A stretch of 64,000 nucleotides of DNA from Rhizomys pruinosus (taxonomy: Eukaryota > Chordata > Mammalia > Rodentia > Spalacidae), in the NCBI GenBank assembly GCA_009823505.1, contig VZQC01007119.1:38574-102573 (forward strand), in the 5' to 3' direction. A program made the position numbers and the translations under genes. Below, piece after piece: positions 1 to 12,200 of this stretch; within the stretch, counting starts at the first letter, position 1; every line of letters starts with the position of its first letter. A model generated the notes under the pieces. That model searched no databases. It saw only the letters and a list, made by a program, of their open reading frames with translations, and was not told the DNA's origin.

Positions 1-3000
1 TTTGAGGCCAGCCCTGGATTGTAATATTGGCAAGGGCTGTGCTATAGGTATAGTGAGACCATCTGTTCTCAAAAAAGACCAAAAAGAAAAAAAAAAAAGG
101 CCTTGGTGCCAGCATTCAGAAGGCTCAGTTATGAGGATTAAAGTTTGAAAGTAAACTTGGGATGGGATGGTTGCTGGACATGGGATACTAGTGTACTATA
201 ATTTCAGTTACTGCTCTTACACATGAAAATCCTTAGGTCTTACAAACTATAGCTATATACAATTTTTAAGCTTTTAAATTTGTTTTTACATTTTATTTTG
301 GAAAGGGGGGGTGTGCATGAGCTTAGAGAAAACTTTAGGGAGTATGTTTTTCTCTTTCCATAGGGTAAATTCTGGGGATGGAAATGAGGTGGTCAGGCAA
401 GTGTATTTTCCAACTGAGCCATCCCCTGGCCCCAGAATAGGTTTTTAAAGGAGGTGTACTGCTAGAGAGATGGCTTAGTGGTTAAGAGCACTGGCTGCTC
501 TTGCAGAGGACCCAGGTTCAACTACCAGCACCCACATGGCAGTCAGCAACTGTCAATAACTGCAGTTCCAGGGGACCAGACATGCCTTTTTGACCCCTAC
601 AGGCATTGCACAACATGAGTGCACTTACATACACGCAGGCAATACACTCACTCACAGAATTATTATTATTATTTTTTTTTTGGTGTTTTTGAGACAGGGT
701 CTTCTGTGCCCAGCTGCCTGGAGACTCCTCTGTTAGACAGGCTGGCCTTGAACTCACAAAGATCCGCCTGCCTCTGCTCCCAAGTGCTAGATTAAAGGCT
801 GCACCACCATGTGCAGCAGAAAGAATTTGTTTTTCTTTAATTCCAGTCCAGGGGAATCTGACACACGTTCTGACCTCCAAGCATTGTTACAACAGAGGGT
901 CACGAACCTACATGCAGACAGTACAACTCGTACATATAAAAAAAATTTTTTTTTTAAATTAAAAATAAAGGGTGCATCACTACTCCCAGGCCATAGTACA
1001 TACTCTTAAGATTACACAGTTACTGGCTGTAAGCCATTTTTTTAAGTTCTGCATAAAATTGTCAGGGTAGGATTTTGCCTGTTACCAGAGCTGAGGAGGC
1101 ACATCGCTGGTAGGATGTCTCACGACCAAAAAGAATATGTAGAGACACTAAAATCATAAGATTCATATGATCTGGGCACAGAGTAGAAAAAATGGAGCAG
1201 GGGACTCTTAGTTTGTGCATCCGATCTCCGCCACTATTTCTATACTACCCTCCTGTCACACCCGCCTTTCTCTTACTTCGTTTTTTTATTTTTTTTTTTT
1301 TTTTTGGGTCTTTTTGAGACAGGGTCTCCCTGTAGTCCCAGCTGTCCTGGAACTCACTCTGTAGACCAGGCTGGCCTTGAACTCACAAAGATCTGCCTGC
1401 CTGCCTCTGCCTCCCGGCAGTTTTACTTGATTTTTTAAAAAATAAATTTTTTTCAGGCGGGGTGGCATACACCTTTAATCCTAGCATTTGGGAGGCAGAG
1501 GGAGGTTGATCTTTGTTGATCACAAAGGGGCTCCAGGGAGACCCTGTCTCAAAGAGACCAAAAAATAAAAAATAAATTTTCAGCCAGGCATGGTGACACA
1601 CACCTTTAATCCCAGCACTTGGGAGGCAGAGGCAGGCAGATCTCTGAGCTCAAGGCCAGCCTGGTCTACTCTACATAGCCAGTTCCAGACTGACTGGGCC
1701 TATAAGGAGACCCTGTCTCAAAAAGATTAAAAAAAAAAAAAAAGAAGGCTGCAAAGTTGGTTCTGTGGTTAATAGCACTGGCTGCTCTTGCAGAGAACAT
1801 GGGTTCCATTCCCAGCACCCACATGGTGGGTAGCACAACCTTCTGTAACTCCAGTTCCAGAGGAATCCAGCACTTTCTTCTGGCCTCCTTGGGCATTACC
1901 TGACATGGGTGCATTGACATATGTGCAGGCAGTATACTCATACATAAAATAAAAATTTTAAGAACCAAAAAATAAAATGAAAAAGCAAAGCAAGGTTTGG
2001 GCTGAAGAAATGATTCAGTGGTTCAAAGCATGTACTGCTTTTCTAGAGGAGCTGAGTTCAGGTCTCAGTGACCACATCAGGTGGATCACAGCCATCTGTA
2101 ACTCTAGCTCCTTGGGGATCTGATCTGTCTCGTACATGTGTTCACATCCAGTCACGTGCACATACACAAAATACATTTATACACATAATTAAAAATAAAC
2201 TTGGGGAAAACAAAGAATTCGGGGCTAATCAGGCTGAAGACATGGTTCAGTAGTTAGAGCGCATTGCTCTACCAAAGGTCCAAGTTCAGCTCCAGCATCT
2301 GTAGGCAGCTTGCAGCTGCTTGTAACTGTAGCTGCAAGAAATCCAGTTCCTTTGGCCTCCTCCAGCACCTGTACTCAGATGTACAGAACCCACCCACAGA
2401 TGCACATACACACAGCACCTGTACTCAGATGTACAGAACCCACCCACAGATGCACATACACACACACGGCACCTGTACTCAGATGTGCAGAACCCACCCA
2501 CAGATGCACACACACAGCACCTGTACTCAGATGTGCAGAACCCCACCCACAGATGCACACACACACAGCACCTGTACTCAGATGTGCAGAACCCACCCAC
2601 AGATGCACACGCACAGCACCTGTACTCAGATGTGCAGAACCCACCCACAGATGCACACACACATATAATTTTAAAATTAAATCCTTTTGTGTTTTGAGCC
2701 CAGGGCTCATTATTATGTATTCCAGACTGGCCTTGAACTCAGAGATCTGCCTTCCTCTGCCTCTGGAGTGCTGGGAATAAGGGCGTGTGCCACCATGCCT
2801 GGCTTATTTATTTGTATTAGTGTATTGCATGCATTTATGTGCCACTGTCATGCAGTGCCTCCAGAGGTCAGAAGAGGGTGTTGGATTGCCCTGAAACTGA
2901 AGTTACAGAAGGTTGTTTTCTGTCATGTGGTTGCTGGGAATTAAACTCAGGTCTTCTGTGAGAGTGGCCGGTGTTCTTAACTGCTTGAGCCGTCTCTCCA

Positions 3001-3218
3001 GCCCTTTCTTTGTAAACCCTTTAGCTTCCCATGCTATGTAGTTTATTCAGATTAATCTCAATATGGAAACAGCTACAGCATATTTATCCTGATTACTGTG
3101 GTGTTCATTTCACTTATTAATTTGAATATAGTCCCAATAATTACAGGAAGAAAATAAGTGCCAGAAAAACAGTTTGCATTTTAATGACCCCCCCCCTTCT
3201 TTTTTTTTTTTTTAATAG
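1..3218. repeat. Upstream UBXN7 intron: dense SINE field
   Basis: No exon is seen. Elements (orientation): B1 3' end 1-98 (+), B2 456-661 (+), B1 672-817 (-), B2 3' half 838-955 (+), B1 1286-1424 (-), B1 1455-1572 (+), B1 1583-1744 (+), B2 1746-1975 (+), B2 1998-2210 (+), B2 2232-2668 (+, expanded), B1 2690-2803 (-), B2 2806-3004 (-). B1 is recognised by CTTTAATCC...GGAGGCAGAGGCAG, B2 by GGCTGGAGAGATGGC...GTTAAGAGC. Stretches 99-455 and 960-1280 show nothing clear. Confidence 0.85.
2361..2668 (+). repeat. Minisatellite of about six 48-55 bp units inside a B2 SINE
   Basis: The unit starts CAGCACCTGTACTCAGATGT and ends CCCACAGATGCACACACACA. It repeats from about 2363, 2413, 2468, 2515, 2566 and 2614, with length varying through the CA run. 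It derives from the 3' part of the B2 element that starts at 2232. Several frames on both strands stay open through it, which produces false reading frames. Confidence 0.9.
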
Positions 3219-3286
3219 AGAAGAAGTACGTGCCCCAATTCCTCAAAAGCAAGAAATACTGGTGGAACCAGAGCCTTTGTTTGGTG
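3219..3286 (+). CDS. UBXN7: UBXN7 coding exon (first in window; probably exon 3)
   Basis: The exon is preceded by a long pyrimidine tract ending TTTAATAG and followed by the donor GTAAGT. The first base completes a split Glu codon, then 22 codons read [20 protein letters not shown] and FG, and the last base G starts a split Ala codon. It encodes the linker between the UBA and UAS regions. The donor is duplicated 19 bases downstream (see repeat at 3277-3316). Confidence 0.95.
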
Positions 3287-6200
3287 GTAAGTCCATTGTT
3301 TGGTGGTAAGTCCATTGTTTTTGTTTAGCTTATTTGACTTTGATGTCTAGGATTTTAATTAAATGATCAAGATATTTTGAGGGTGTTCTAGTTTGCTTCT
3401 CCATTGCTGCAACAAAACACTGACCGAAACCAACTTGGAGAGGAAAGGATTTATTTGGCTTACATCTCCTGGTCACATCTCCTCAGTTCATCACTGAGGG
3501 AACCCTAGGTAAAAACTCAGGGCAGGAACCTGGAGGTTCTTAACGCTGTTTACTAGCTTGCTCCTCTGGCCCATGGTCAGCCTGCTTTCTTTTTAAAGTT
3601 TTTTAGAATTATTATTTATTATTTTGTATGTGTATGAGTGTACTGTCTGTATGTAGGTTGACGCACCCATGTCACTCTGCAATGCTGCAGAGGTCAGAAG
3701 AGGGCATTGGATTCCCCTGGAACTGGAGTTAAAGACGGTTCTTAGCCACCATGTGGGTGCTAGGAATTGAACCCGGGTCCTCTGCAAGAGCAGTCAGTGC
3801 TCTTAACCACTGAGCCATCTCTCCAGCCCCCTGCCTGCTTTCTTATACAGTACAGAACCACCTGCCCAGGGGTGGCACCACCCACAATGGCCTGGGCCCT
3901 TCCATGTCACTCACTCAACAATCAAGAAAATACTCCACAGATGTGGCCACAGGCCAGTCCAAAGCGTGTCAAGTTGACACTAAAGCTATCCAGCACAATT
4001 GACCCCTTGTCAACTTGACACATAAAAACTATTAAACCACCACCTTTCCATTTCTTGTCCCCAAGGTATGCTGTTAACATTAGTATCACAACATAAGATA
4101 ATATGACCTTAAAAGCCCCACAGTCCTTAAAAAGTCCAAACACAGCCAGGTATGGTGGCACAGGCCTTTAATCCCAGCATTCGGGAGGTAGAGGCAAGGC
4201 AGATCTCTATGAGTTCAAGGCCAGCCCGGTCTATATAGAGAGTTCCAGGACAGCTAGGACTAAAAAGACCAAAAAAAAAAAAAAAAGTCCAAACACTTAA
4301 AAGTTCACAGTCTGTTAAAAGTCTCTTAACTGGGGACTCCCTTAAAATCCACAACAAGTACTGTCTTATTTCGAAGGGAAGACTCAGGCACACCTAAGCA
4401 AAACCTAAGTCCAGCAAAGTAGCTCAAGGCTGGACACCTGGGATTCTCGCTCATGATCTTCTGGGCTCCAAAGGGTTTCGGCAGCTCCCCTTCTCTGACT
4501 CTGCCGTCCACAGCACACACAGCTCATCTCGCAGGCCCAGGCCAGCTCCATTCCACACCTGCTGCTGCTCTGTCATCTCATGGTCCTGGCATCTCCAAAA
4601 AGCTGGAGTCTCCACTGAAACTGAGGCTCTACCTTCACCAGTGGTCTCTTCTGACCTCTCCTGGTACAAAGCCTCATCTTCTCTTCATCATCCCTACAAT
4701 CCTGGGGTCTTCACTGCAACTGAGGTACACTTTCTTTCACCAATGGTCTTTCCTGGCCTCTCACAGTGCCAGGCCTCAGCTGCTCTCTGTGACCCCTTCA
4801 CATTTCAACACCAGAACCATATAGGAGACTCTCACACATTACCAAGGCCTGCTTTCAGTATGAGAGTGGAGGCTTGGGCCCTCTTTGGACCACAGTGATG
4901 CTGGTCTCTTGTTACTTCCAGCTGATGTTTTCAGCACCAGCTAACCAGGATCAATTGTCCCAGTTAAACTAAGGTTTCACTTCAGGTTCTGGTCTCTTAT
5001 TACTTACAGCTTATTCTTCAGCCCCAGCTGACCAGAACCCACAGATTCTCAATTCAAAATATCATATCAGCAGCCCTGATGGTCTCTGCTTCCCTTTGAA
5101 ACTTCACAAGCCAGGCCTCCATCACCTACAGCTCTTTCAGCGTATCTGTTCCAGGTTCCACAGCAACAAACTCTAAGCACTCAATGGCTTTTCCAGCCCC
5201 AAAGTGCCAAATGCTTCCACAATCCTCCCCACAAAACCACGGTCAGGTCTGTCACAGCAATAGCCCACTCTCTTGTACCAATTTCTGTTCTAGTTTACTT
5301 CTTCATTTCTGTGACAAACACTGACCGAAACCAACTTGGGGAGGAAAGGGTTTATTTGCCTTTCATGTCCCAGGGGACAGTTCATCACTGAAGGAGCCCA
5401 AGGTAGGAACCTGGAGGCAGAAGCTGAAGTACAAGCCATGGAGTAATGCTGCTTACTGGCTTCAAGCCCCCCTGGCCCTGAAAGATTCCTGAGATGCTGA
5501 AGTGAGCTTATAGAGCTTAAAATGCTTTCTCAACACTAGGTCATTGTTCTAGTTTGCTTCTCCATTGCTGTGACAAAACAGTCTGACCAATACCAACTTG
5601 GGGAGGAAAGGGTTTATTTGGCTTACGTCTCCCAGGTCACAGTTCATCACTGAGGGAGCCCAAGGGCAGGAACTCGAAGGCAGGAGCTGAAGCACAGGCC
5701 ATGGAGGAATGCTGTTTACTGGCTTGTTCCCCTGCTCAGCCTGCTTTCTTATAAAATACAGAACCACCTACCCAGTGGTGGCACCACCCACAGTGGACTG
5801 AGCCCTTCCACATCACTCAACAATCAAGAAAATATTATGGGTCTAGAGAGATGGCTCAATGGTTAAGAGCACCGACTACTCTCGTGGAGGACCCGGGTTT
5901 GATTCCCACCACCCACATGGCAGCTAAGGACTGTCTTAACTCCAGTTCTAGGGGAATCTGATGCCCTCTTCTGACCTCCGCAGCATTGCACGACACGGGT
6001 GCACCTACTTACATGCAGACGGTACACTCATACACATAAAATAAAAAAAAAATAAAAATAAAATAAAAGTTTAAAGAAAAAGAAAGTCACACTGTTAAAA
6101 AAAAAAAAATCAAAATATCCAAAGACATGGCCACAGGCTAGTCCAATGGAGCCAATTCCCCAATTAAGACTCCCTCAATCCAGGTGTGTCAAGTTGACAC

Positions 6201-9200
6201 TTAAGTCTATCCAGCACAGAGGGCTTACTTAGAACCAGTTATCTTGAATTTCTGTATTCCCTTCAGCAAAGTTGTATAATTCGTTTATAAAGAATAAAGT
6301 ACATTAACAATCCAAAAATTTTTATAGGTCAAAAAGGAGGATATGGTTGGATATGGTGGCCAATGCCTTTGATCCCAGCACTCGGGAGGCAGAGGCAGGT
6401 GGATCTCTGAGTTTCAGGCCAGCTGCAGCTACAGGGAGAGAGACCCTGTCTCAAAGAGAACAAAAAGGAATGCTGCTTTTTTTATTTATTTTTATTTTTT
6501 ATGTGTATGAATGTACTATCTACATGCAGGTCTGTGCACCTGTGCCATGCAATGCCGCGGAGGTCAGAAGAGGGTTTCAGATTCCCCTGGAACTGGAGTT
6601 CTCCTGGAATTGGAGTTTCAGACGGTTCTTGGCCACTATGTGGGTGCTGGGGATCGAACCCAGGTCCTCTGTAAGAGCGGGTCGGCGCTCTTAACTGCTA
6701 GGCCATCTCTCCAGCCCCAAATTGCTGCCTTTTAATGGAAATGAGTATCATTAGATTTTTCAGAAAGCTCTCATTTTATGTTTTTTCTTGTTTCTTTCTG
6801 AATACATACTTAACTGAATACATACTTTATTGTTTTGACATTGCCCCCTTCTCCCCCTTTTATTTGAGACAGGGTTTCTCTAGCCCTGGCTGGTCTGAAA
6901 TCAGGCTGTTCTTGAACTCACAAATACCCACCTATCTGGCTCCTAAGTGCTGGAACTAAAGATGTGGGCTACCATGCCTGGAAACCTCTTATCTTTCATT
7001 TCTCAAACTGCTGTTCCTATTTAAACAGGAGAGAACAATAATCTTACTCCATGTTAAAAAAAAAATTGGTATACATCTGTGTGTATCCAGTGCATTATAA
7101 AAAATGGGACATTCAGGGGCTGGAGAGATGGCCTAGTGGTTAAGAGCGCTGACTGCTCTTGCAGAGGACCCAGGTTCGATCCCCAGCACCCACATGGTGG
7201 CTGAGAACCGTCTTTGACTTCAGTTCCAGGGGAATCCGATGCCCTCTTCTGACTTCCCTGGCATTGCACAATACAGGTGCACAAACCTACATGCAGACAG
7301 TACATTCATACACGTACAAAAAAAAAAAACTTAAAAAACCAGGTTGGAGCTGGGCGTGGTGGCACACCCCTTTAATCCTAGCACTTGGGAGGCAGAGGCA
7401 GGTGGATCTTTGTGAGTTCAAGGCCAGCCTGGTCTACAGAGTGAGTTCCAGGACAGCTGGGCTACAGGGAGACCCTGTCTCGAAAAGACCAAAAAAAAAC
7501 CAGGTTGGATTCATACCAGAGGTGCTGGGATGGTTCAACATATGAAAATCAATAAATATCATCAAGCATATAAATGGACTGAAAGACAAAAATCACACCA
7601 TCATCTCAATTGATGCGGAAAAAGCCTTTGACAAAATCCAGCATCCCTTCATGGTTAATGTCCTAGAGGGAATTGGGTTGGAGGGATCATTCCTCAATGT
7701 AATTAAAGCCATGTAGGATGATATTCACTGTGCATTTCCTGTATATGCAAAGCACTGCATTTAAGGACGATCTGGAGAGATACATCAGTGGTTAAGAGCG
7801 CCAGGTTTGATTCCCAGCACCATCATGGTGACTAACAATCATAATTCGTTCCAGGGGGGATCCAACATCCTGTTCTGACCTCCTCAGGCACTGTACAACA
7901 TGGGTGTATTTACATACATCCACACAATACACTCATTACATAAAATAAAAAGAGAAATGGCTCTGTGGTTAGGAGCACTTGTTAGTACAGAGAACCTATG
8001 TTCAGTTCCCAGTACCCACGTGGTGGCTAGCAACCATCTGTACCTTCAGTTCCAAGGGATCAAATGCATTCTTCTGACCTCTGTGGGCACTACAGAGATG
8101 TCATGCACTTCAATACTTGCAGATCAAATACTCAGTCACTCGCAGATCAAATACTCAATCATTCGTACACACACACAAATACTAGAAAGCATTTACATCA
8201 CACTGGGTATCATAAATAATCTATAGAGTTGAAAATTACAAAGCATATGGAAAGATGTAAGCAGAGCTCTGACAGCACTAAGATGTTGCACATAGGAGAC
8301 TTAAAAATCCCATCAGAGTTTAGTATCTACAAAAGAGGGAGGGGACTAGAACCAACAGATAACTATGTATTCTTTCTATTTCATTCAAAGGAAAACTCCA
8401 GCTCAGTGACCCATACCTTTAATCCCAGTACTCAGGAGGCGGAAGAAGGTAGATCTCATTGAGTTTAAGGCCAGCCTGATCTATATAGCAAGTTCCAGGC
8501 CAATCAGACTATACAGTGAGACCCTATCTCAAAACATATTTATTATATTTTAAGGGATTCACAATATAAGAGCACAGTTGTTTTCAGACCACATTGACAT
8601 TGCTCAGTTTGCCACACAATTAGGTAATTGGTGCTAGCATCCACAGATGAGGGGATACCATTTGTCTTTGGTTTTTTTGGGACTGTGTTACTTCACTCAG
8701 CATGATATATTCTAGCTCCATCCATTTACCTGCAATGTTCATGATGTCATCTTTCTTTTATATTTATTTATTTATTTATTTGTTTTTGGTATTTTTGAGA
8801 CAGGGTCTCCCTTTAGTCCCAGCTGGTCTGGAGCTCACTCTGTAGACCAGGCTGGCCTTGAACTAACAGAGATCCACCTGCCTCTGCCTCCCAAGTGCTA
8901 GGATTAAAGGCATGCACCACCATGCCCGGTGATGTCATCTTTCTTTACTGCTGCATAGAATTCCATTGTGTAGATGTACCACATTTTCTCTATCCACTCG
9001 TCAGTTGAGGGGCACTTGGGTTGGTTCCAGCTCCTTGCTATTGTGAAGAGAGCTGAAATAAACATGGCCGTGCATGTATCTCTGAGGTGGGGTGAGTCTT
9101 GAGGGTACATGCCCAGGAGTGGTATGGCTGGGTCAGGTGGCAAGTTCATTCCAAGTCTTCCAAGGGTTCTCCACACTGCTTTCCATAGTGGCTGTACGAG

Positions 9201-12200
9201 TTTACATTCCCACCAGCAGTGGATGAGTGTTCCCCTTTCCCCACAACCTCTCCAGCACTTGGTATCATTTGTTTTCTTGATCCTAGCCAGTCTTATGAGT
9301 GATTGATGATCATGGTTTTTGATTTGGGGCTTTATTTCTATAGCCCATCTCTAATTCCTTCACTTGTGAAGTCTCTGTTCAGCTCCTTTGCCGCCATCTT
9401 TATGAGTGGTCATTGTTTCTTTCCTTCTTTGTTCTTGAGTATTTTATATATTTGAAATGCATGCTGCTTTGTCAGTATGTATCTGCAAGTGAAGTTTCCT
9501 CCACTCGTATTGGGATTTCTTTTTACTTACTTTGTATAATGTTCTTATTGGATTGTGCAGAAAGCTTTTGAGTTTAATGAGTCCCATTTATCAATTATTG
9601 ACATTAATTCTTCTGTAGCTGCTGTCTGATTAGGAATTCTTTTCCTATTGGCGTCAGTGTCCTTTGAATCACACAGTGACTGGCCTTCCACAGGCTGTCC
9701 TTTCACCTGCCTTGGCTCTGCTCCAGACTTGCCTTCCTGCCTGCATGCCTGCAGCTCTCTTGGCTCTGCTCCTGCAAGAAGGGGGATGGGCGAATACCTC
9801 GGAGATCACACTGTGAAGTGAATTCAACACACATAGCATTGTTGATCATCCAGAGCGATAGGCAACTCTGTTTACTTTTCTGTCAGTGAGGTCTATTTAT
9901 TCAAGACTACTGTGCTTTTGGGCAAGGAAGTGGGACAGCAGGTGGCAAGGAGAGGTGAAGTTATCAACTCGGGTTACTATATTTAGGGGGCTGCCTCAGA
10001 CACTCTGGTTTGATCAACATGGTAATTAGAGTGTTGTGACCATTCTGCTTCAATCCTCAGAGAACGGGCTCGGAATCTTTGCCAGAGATCTAGGCCGACG
10101 GCAAGAAATCAAATGTAATACTCCGGATCTTCCAGCTGCGCATAACTCAGAAGCCCACAGAGAATATCGTCGATAACTGGGAATCTCCTGAGATCAGTGC
10201 TTTAACATATCTTTGCTTCAAGCCACACAACAACCAGTCTCCATTCCTCCCATCATTTATCCCGATGCCTATGTCTTTTGCTACTTCTGCTGCTCAACCT
10301 TTATCTATCCATTCGGACCTTCAGAAGTTTGGGTATTCAACAGTTCAGAGGTCTTTAATCGATCTGGAGTTCACTTTTGTAATGGGCAAGAGGTAGGGGT
10401 TTAAATTGATTCTTCTACAAGTACGTGACTCCACTTTTCCAACCACCACTTGCTGAAGATGCTGTCTTTTCTCCATTGTGTCTTCTTGGCCCCCTTGTCA
10501 AATACGAGGTGGCTGAATTGTATGTGCTCAAGTTTGGATCTTCAGTTTTGTTCCATTGGTCAACAGGTCTGTTTTTGTGCCAGTACCAAGCTGTTTTTAT
10601 GACTATAGCCCTGTAGTATAGTTTGAAGTCTGGTATAGAGATCCCCCCGTGTTGCTCTTTTTACTCAGGCTTGTTTTGGCTATTCAAAAGTTTTTCTAAA
10701 TGAAATTAAGGACTTTTTTCTCCAAGCCTGTGAAGAAACTCTTGGGGATTTTAATTGGAATGTCATTAAATCTATACAAGAGTTTGGGTAGAATGGACAT
10801 TTTTACTATATTATTTTTCCCAATCCATGAGCATGGGAAGTTTTTCCATCTTCTGTTGTATATATTCACTACTGGTGCAGTTTTTTCAGTGCTAGGTATT
10901 AAACCTAGGGCCTCATATGCTAGGCAAGTGCTATAGCACTGAGCTATACTCTTGGCCTTGGGAATATTTTCTACCCATACTTGATATCAGATGTGGAACC
11001 CACAGATAGTGTGGAATTTACTGATCTAGATTGGGGAATGAAGGGGAAAAGATAAAATTTAAATATTAGAGTATAATAATGCTTTCTGGGCTATTCAAGT
11101 CAAACCAGTCATCATTCTGTTAAATATTCCAAATGTAATAAAGCATTACTCTCTCTTTTTTCATATAAATGTTATGTGTAGATTTTGGAGATGAAAAGTA
11201 ATATTCTTAGAAGCTTTATTTTCTGGTTATTGGAAGGAATAAGGAAGGATCTTTGAGCGGATAAGATTTTAGGAAATAATTCTGGGCCTGTGTGATGATT
11301 GAGTAAAGGCACTTTTGCTGCCAAGCCTGACAACCTGAGTTCACTCCCCACAACCCACATGGTGGAAGGAGAGAGTCAATTCCAACCCCCGATATGCTGT
11401 GACACTCACTCGCACATGCATGCACACATAGCACAATAAATAAATAAATGTAATTTTAGCCAGGTGTGGTGGCGCATGCCTTTAATTCTAGCACTTGGGA
11501 GGCAGAGGCAGGTGGATCTCTGTGAGTTCAAGGTCAGCCTGGTCTACAGAGTGAGTTCCAGGACAGCCAGAGCTACAGGGAGACCCTGTCTCAAAAAGAC
11601 TAAATAAATAAATAAATAAATGAATAAATAAATGTAATTTTAAAGAAGGTGCAGAAAAATGTTTCAGAATGAATTTTTTGTTGTCTTCTTGTTGAACAGT
11701 TACATCTAAGCCACCATTTGCATAATTTTTACTCCTAGGTTAGTATACAGTGAAGGAGAGAGTAACATTTTCACATTTAGGAAGTTCATCTTAACTTTCA
11801 TTATTATACCTTGTAACTTTATAATTTAACTTAAAAAAATTATATTTGTGTTTATGTTTATATACCTATGTTTTTACATACCATGTGTGTACAGATACCA
11901 ACCGAAGCAGAAGAGAGATAGAAGCAGTTGTGTACCACCCAACATGGGTGCTTGGAACCTACCTAATTCTAGATCTCTGGAAGAGCAGCTCAGCTCTTCA
12001 CTGCTGAACCATCTCCACCTAATTTAACATTGAAAAAAAAAATGGTTTTGAGTATCAAACACAGGGTTTCATATATGATAGGCAAGTACTCTACCACTGA
12101 GATACTTTCATAACCTCTTTTTTCCATTTTCATGTGTTCGTAGTGTATGTTTATAAGTGTTTGAGGGGTTGGAGAGATGGCTCAGCAGTTGAGAGCACCG

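Larger units (their letters stand above)
3392..6218 (+). repeat. Composite dispersed repeat: TG...CA-ended units flanking a 1.28-kb middle part
   Basis: A roughly 370-bp unit (excluding SINE insertions) starts TGTTCTAGTTTGCTTCTCCA and ends GTGTCAAGTTGACAC...CCAGCACA. It occurs at 3392-4003 (interrupted by a B2), 5287-5545 (3' truncated) and 5546-6218 (interrupted by a B2). Between the first two copies lies a 1.28-kb middle segment, 4004-5286, itself holding a B1. The TG...CA ends and the unit-middle-unit layout look LTR-like. I do not assign a family name. Confidence 0.6.
8546..10860 (-). repeat. L1 3' part (ORF2 C-terminus), interrupted by a B1 and a larger insertion
   Basis: On the minus strand, 9176-8947 encodes the ORF2 C-terminal signature: [11 protein letters not shown], then [20 protein letters not shown] with PKCP, then [13 protein letters not shown]. 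The upstream ORF2 part continues at 9180-9660 and 10338-10860. A B1 sits at 8759-8930, and unrelated sequence lies at about 9661-10337. The whole is decayed and not functional. Confidence 0.85.

Noticed and set aside
2264..2780. Several overlapping repetitive proteins on both strands
   Set aside because: All come from the CA-rich minisatellite inside a B2; open frames follow from the periodicity.
7511..7738. Possible active L1 reverse transcriptase
   Set aside because: Only about 75 codons remain, with a stop inside; no ORF1, endonuclease or full palm domain nearby.
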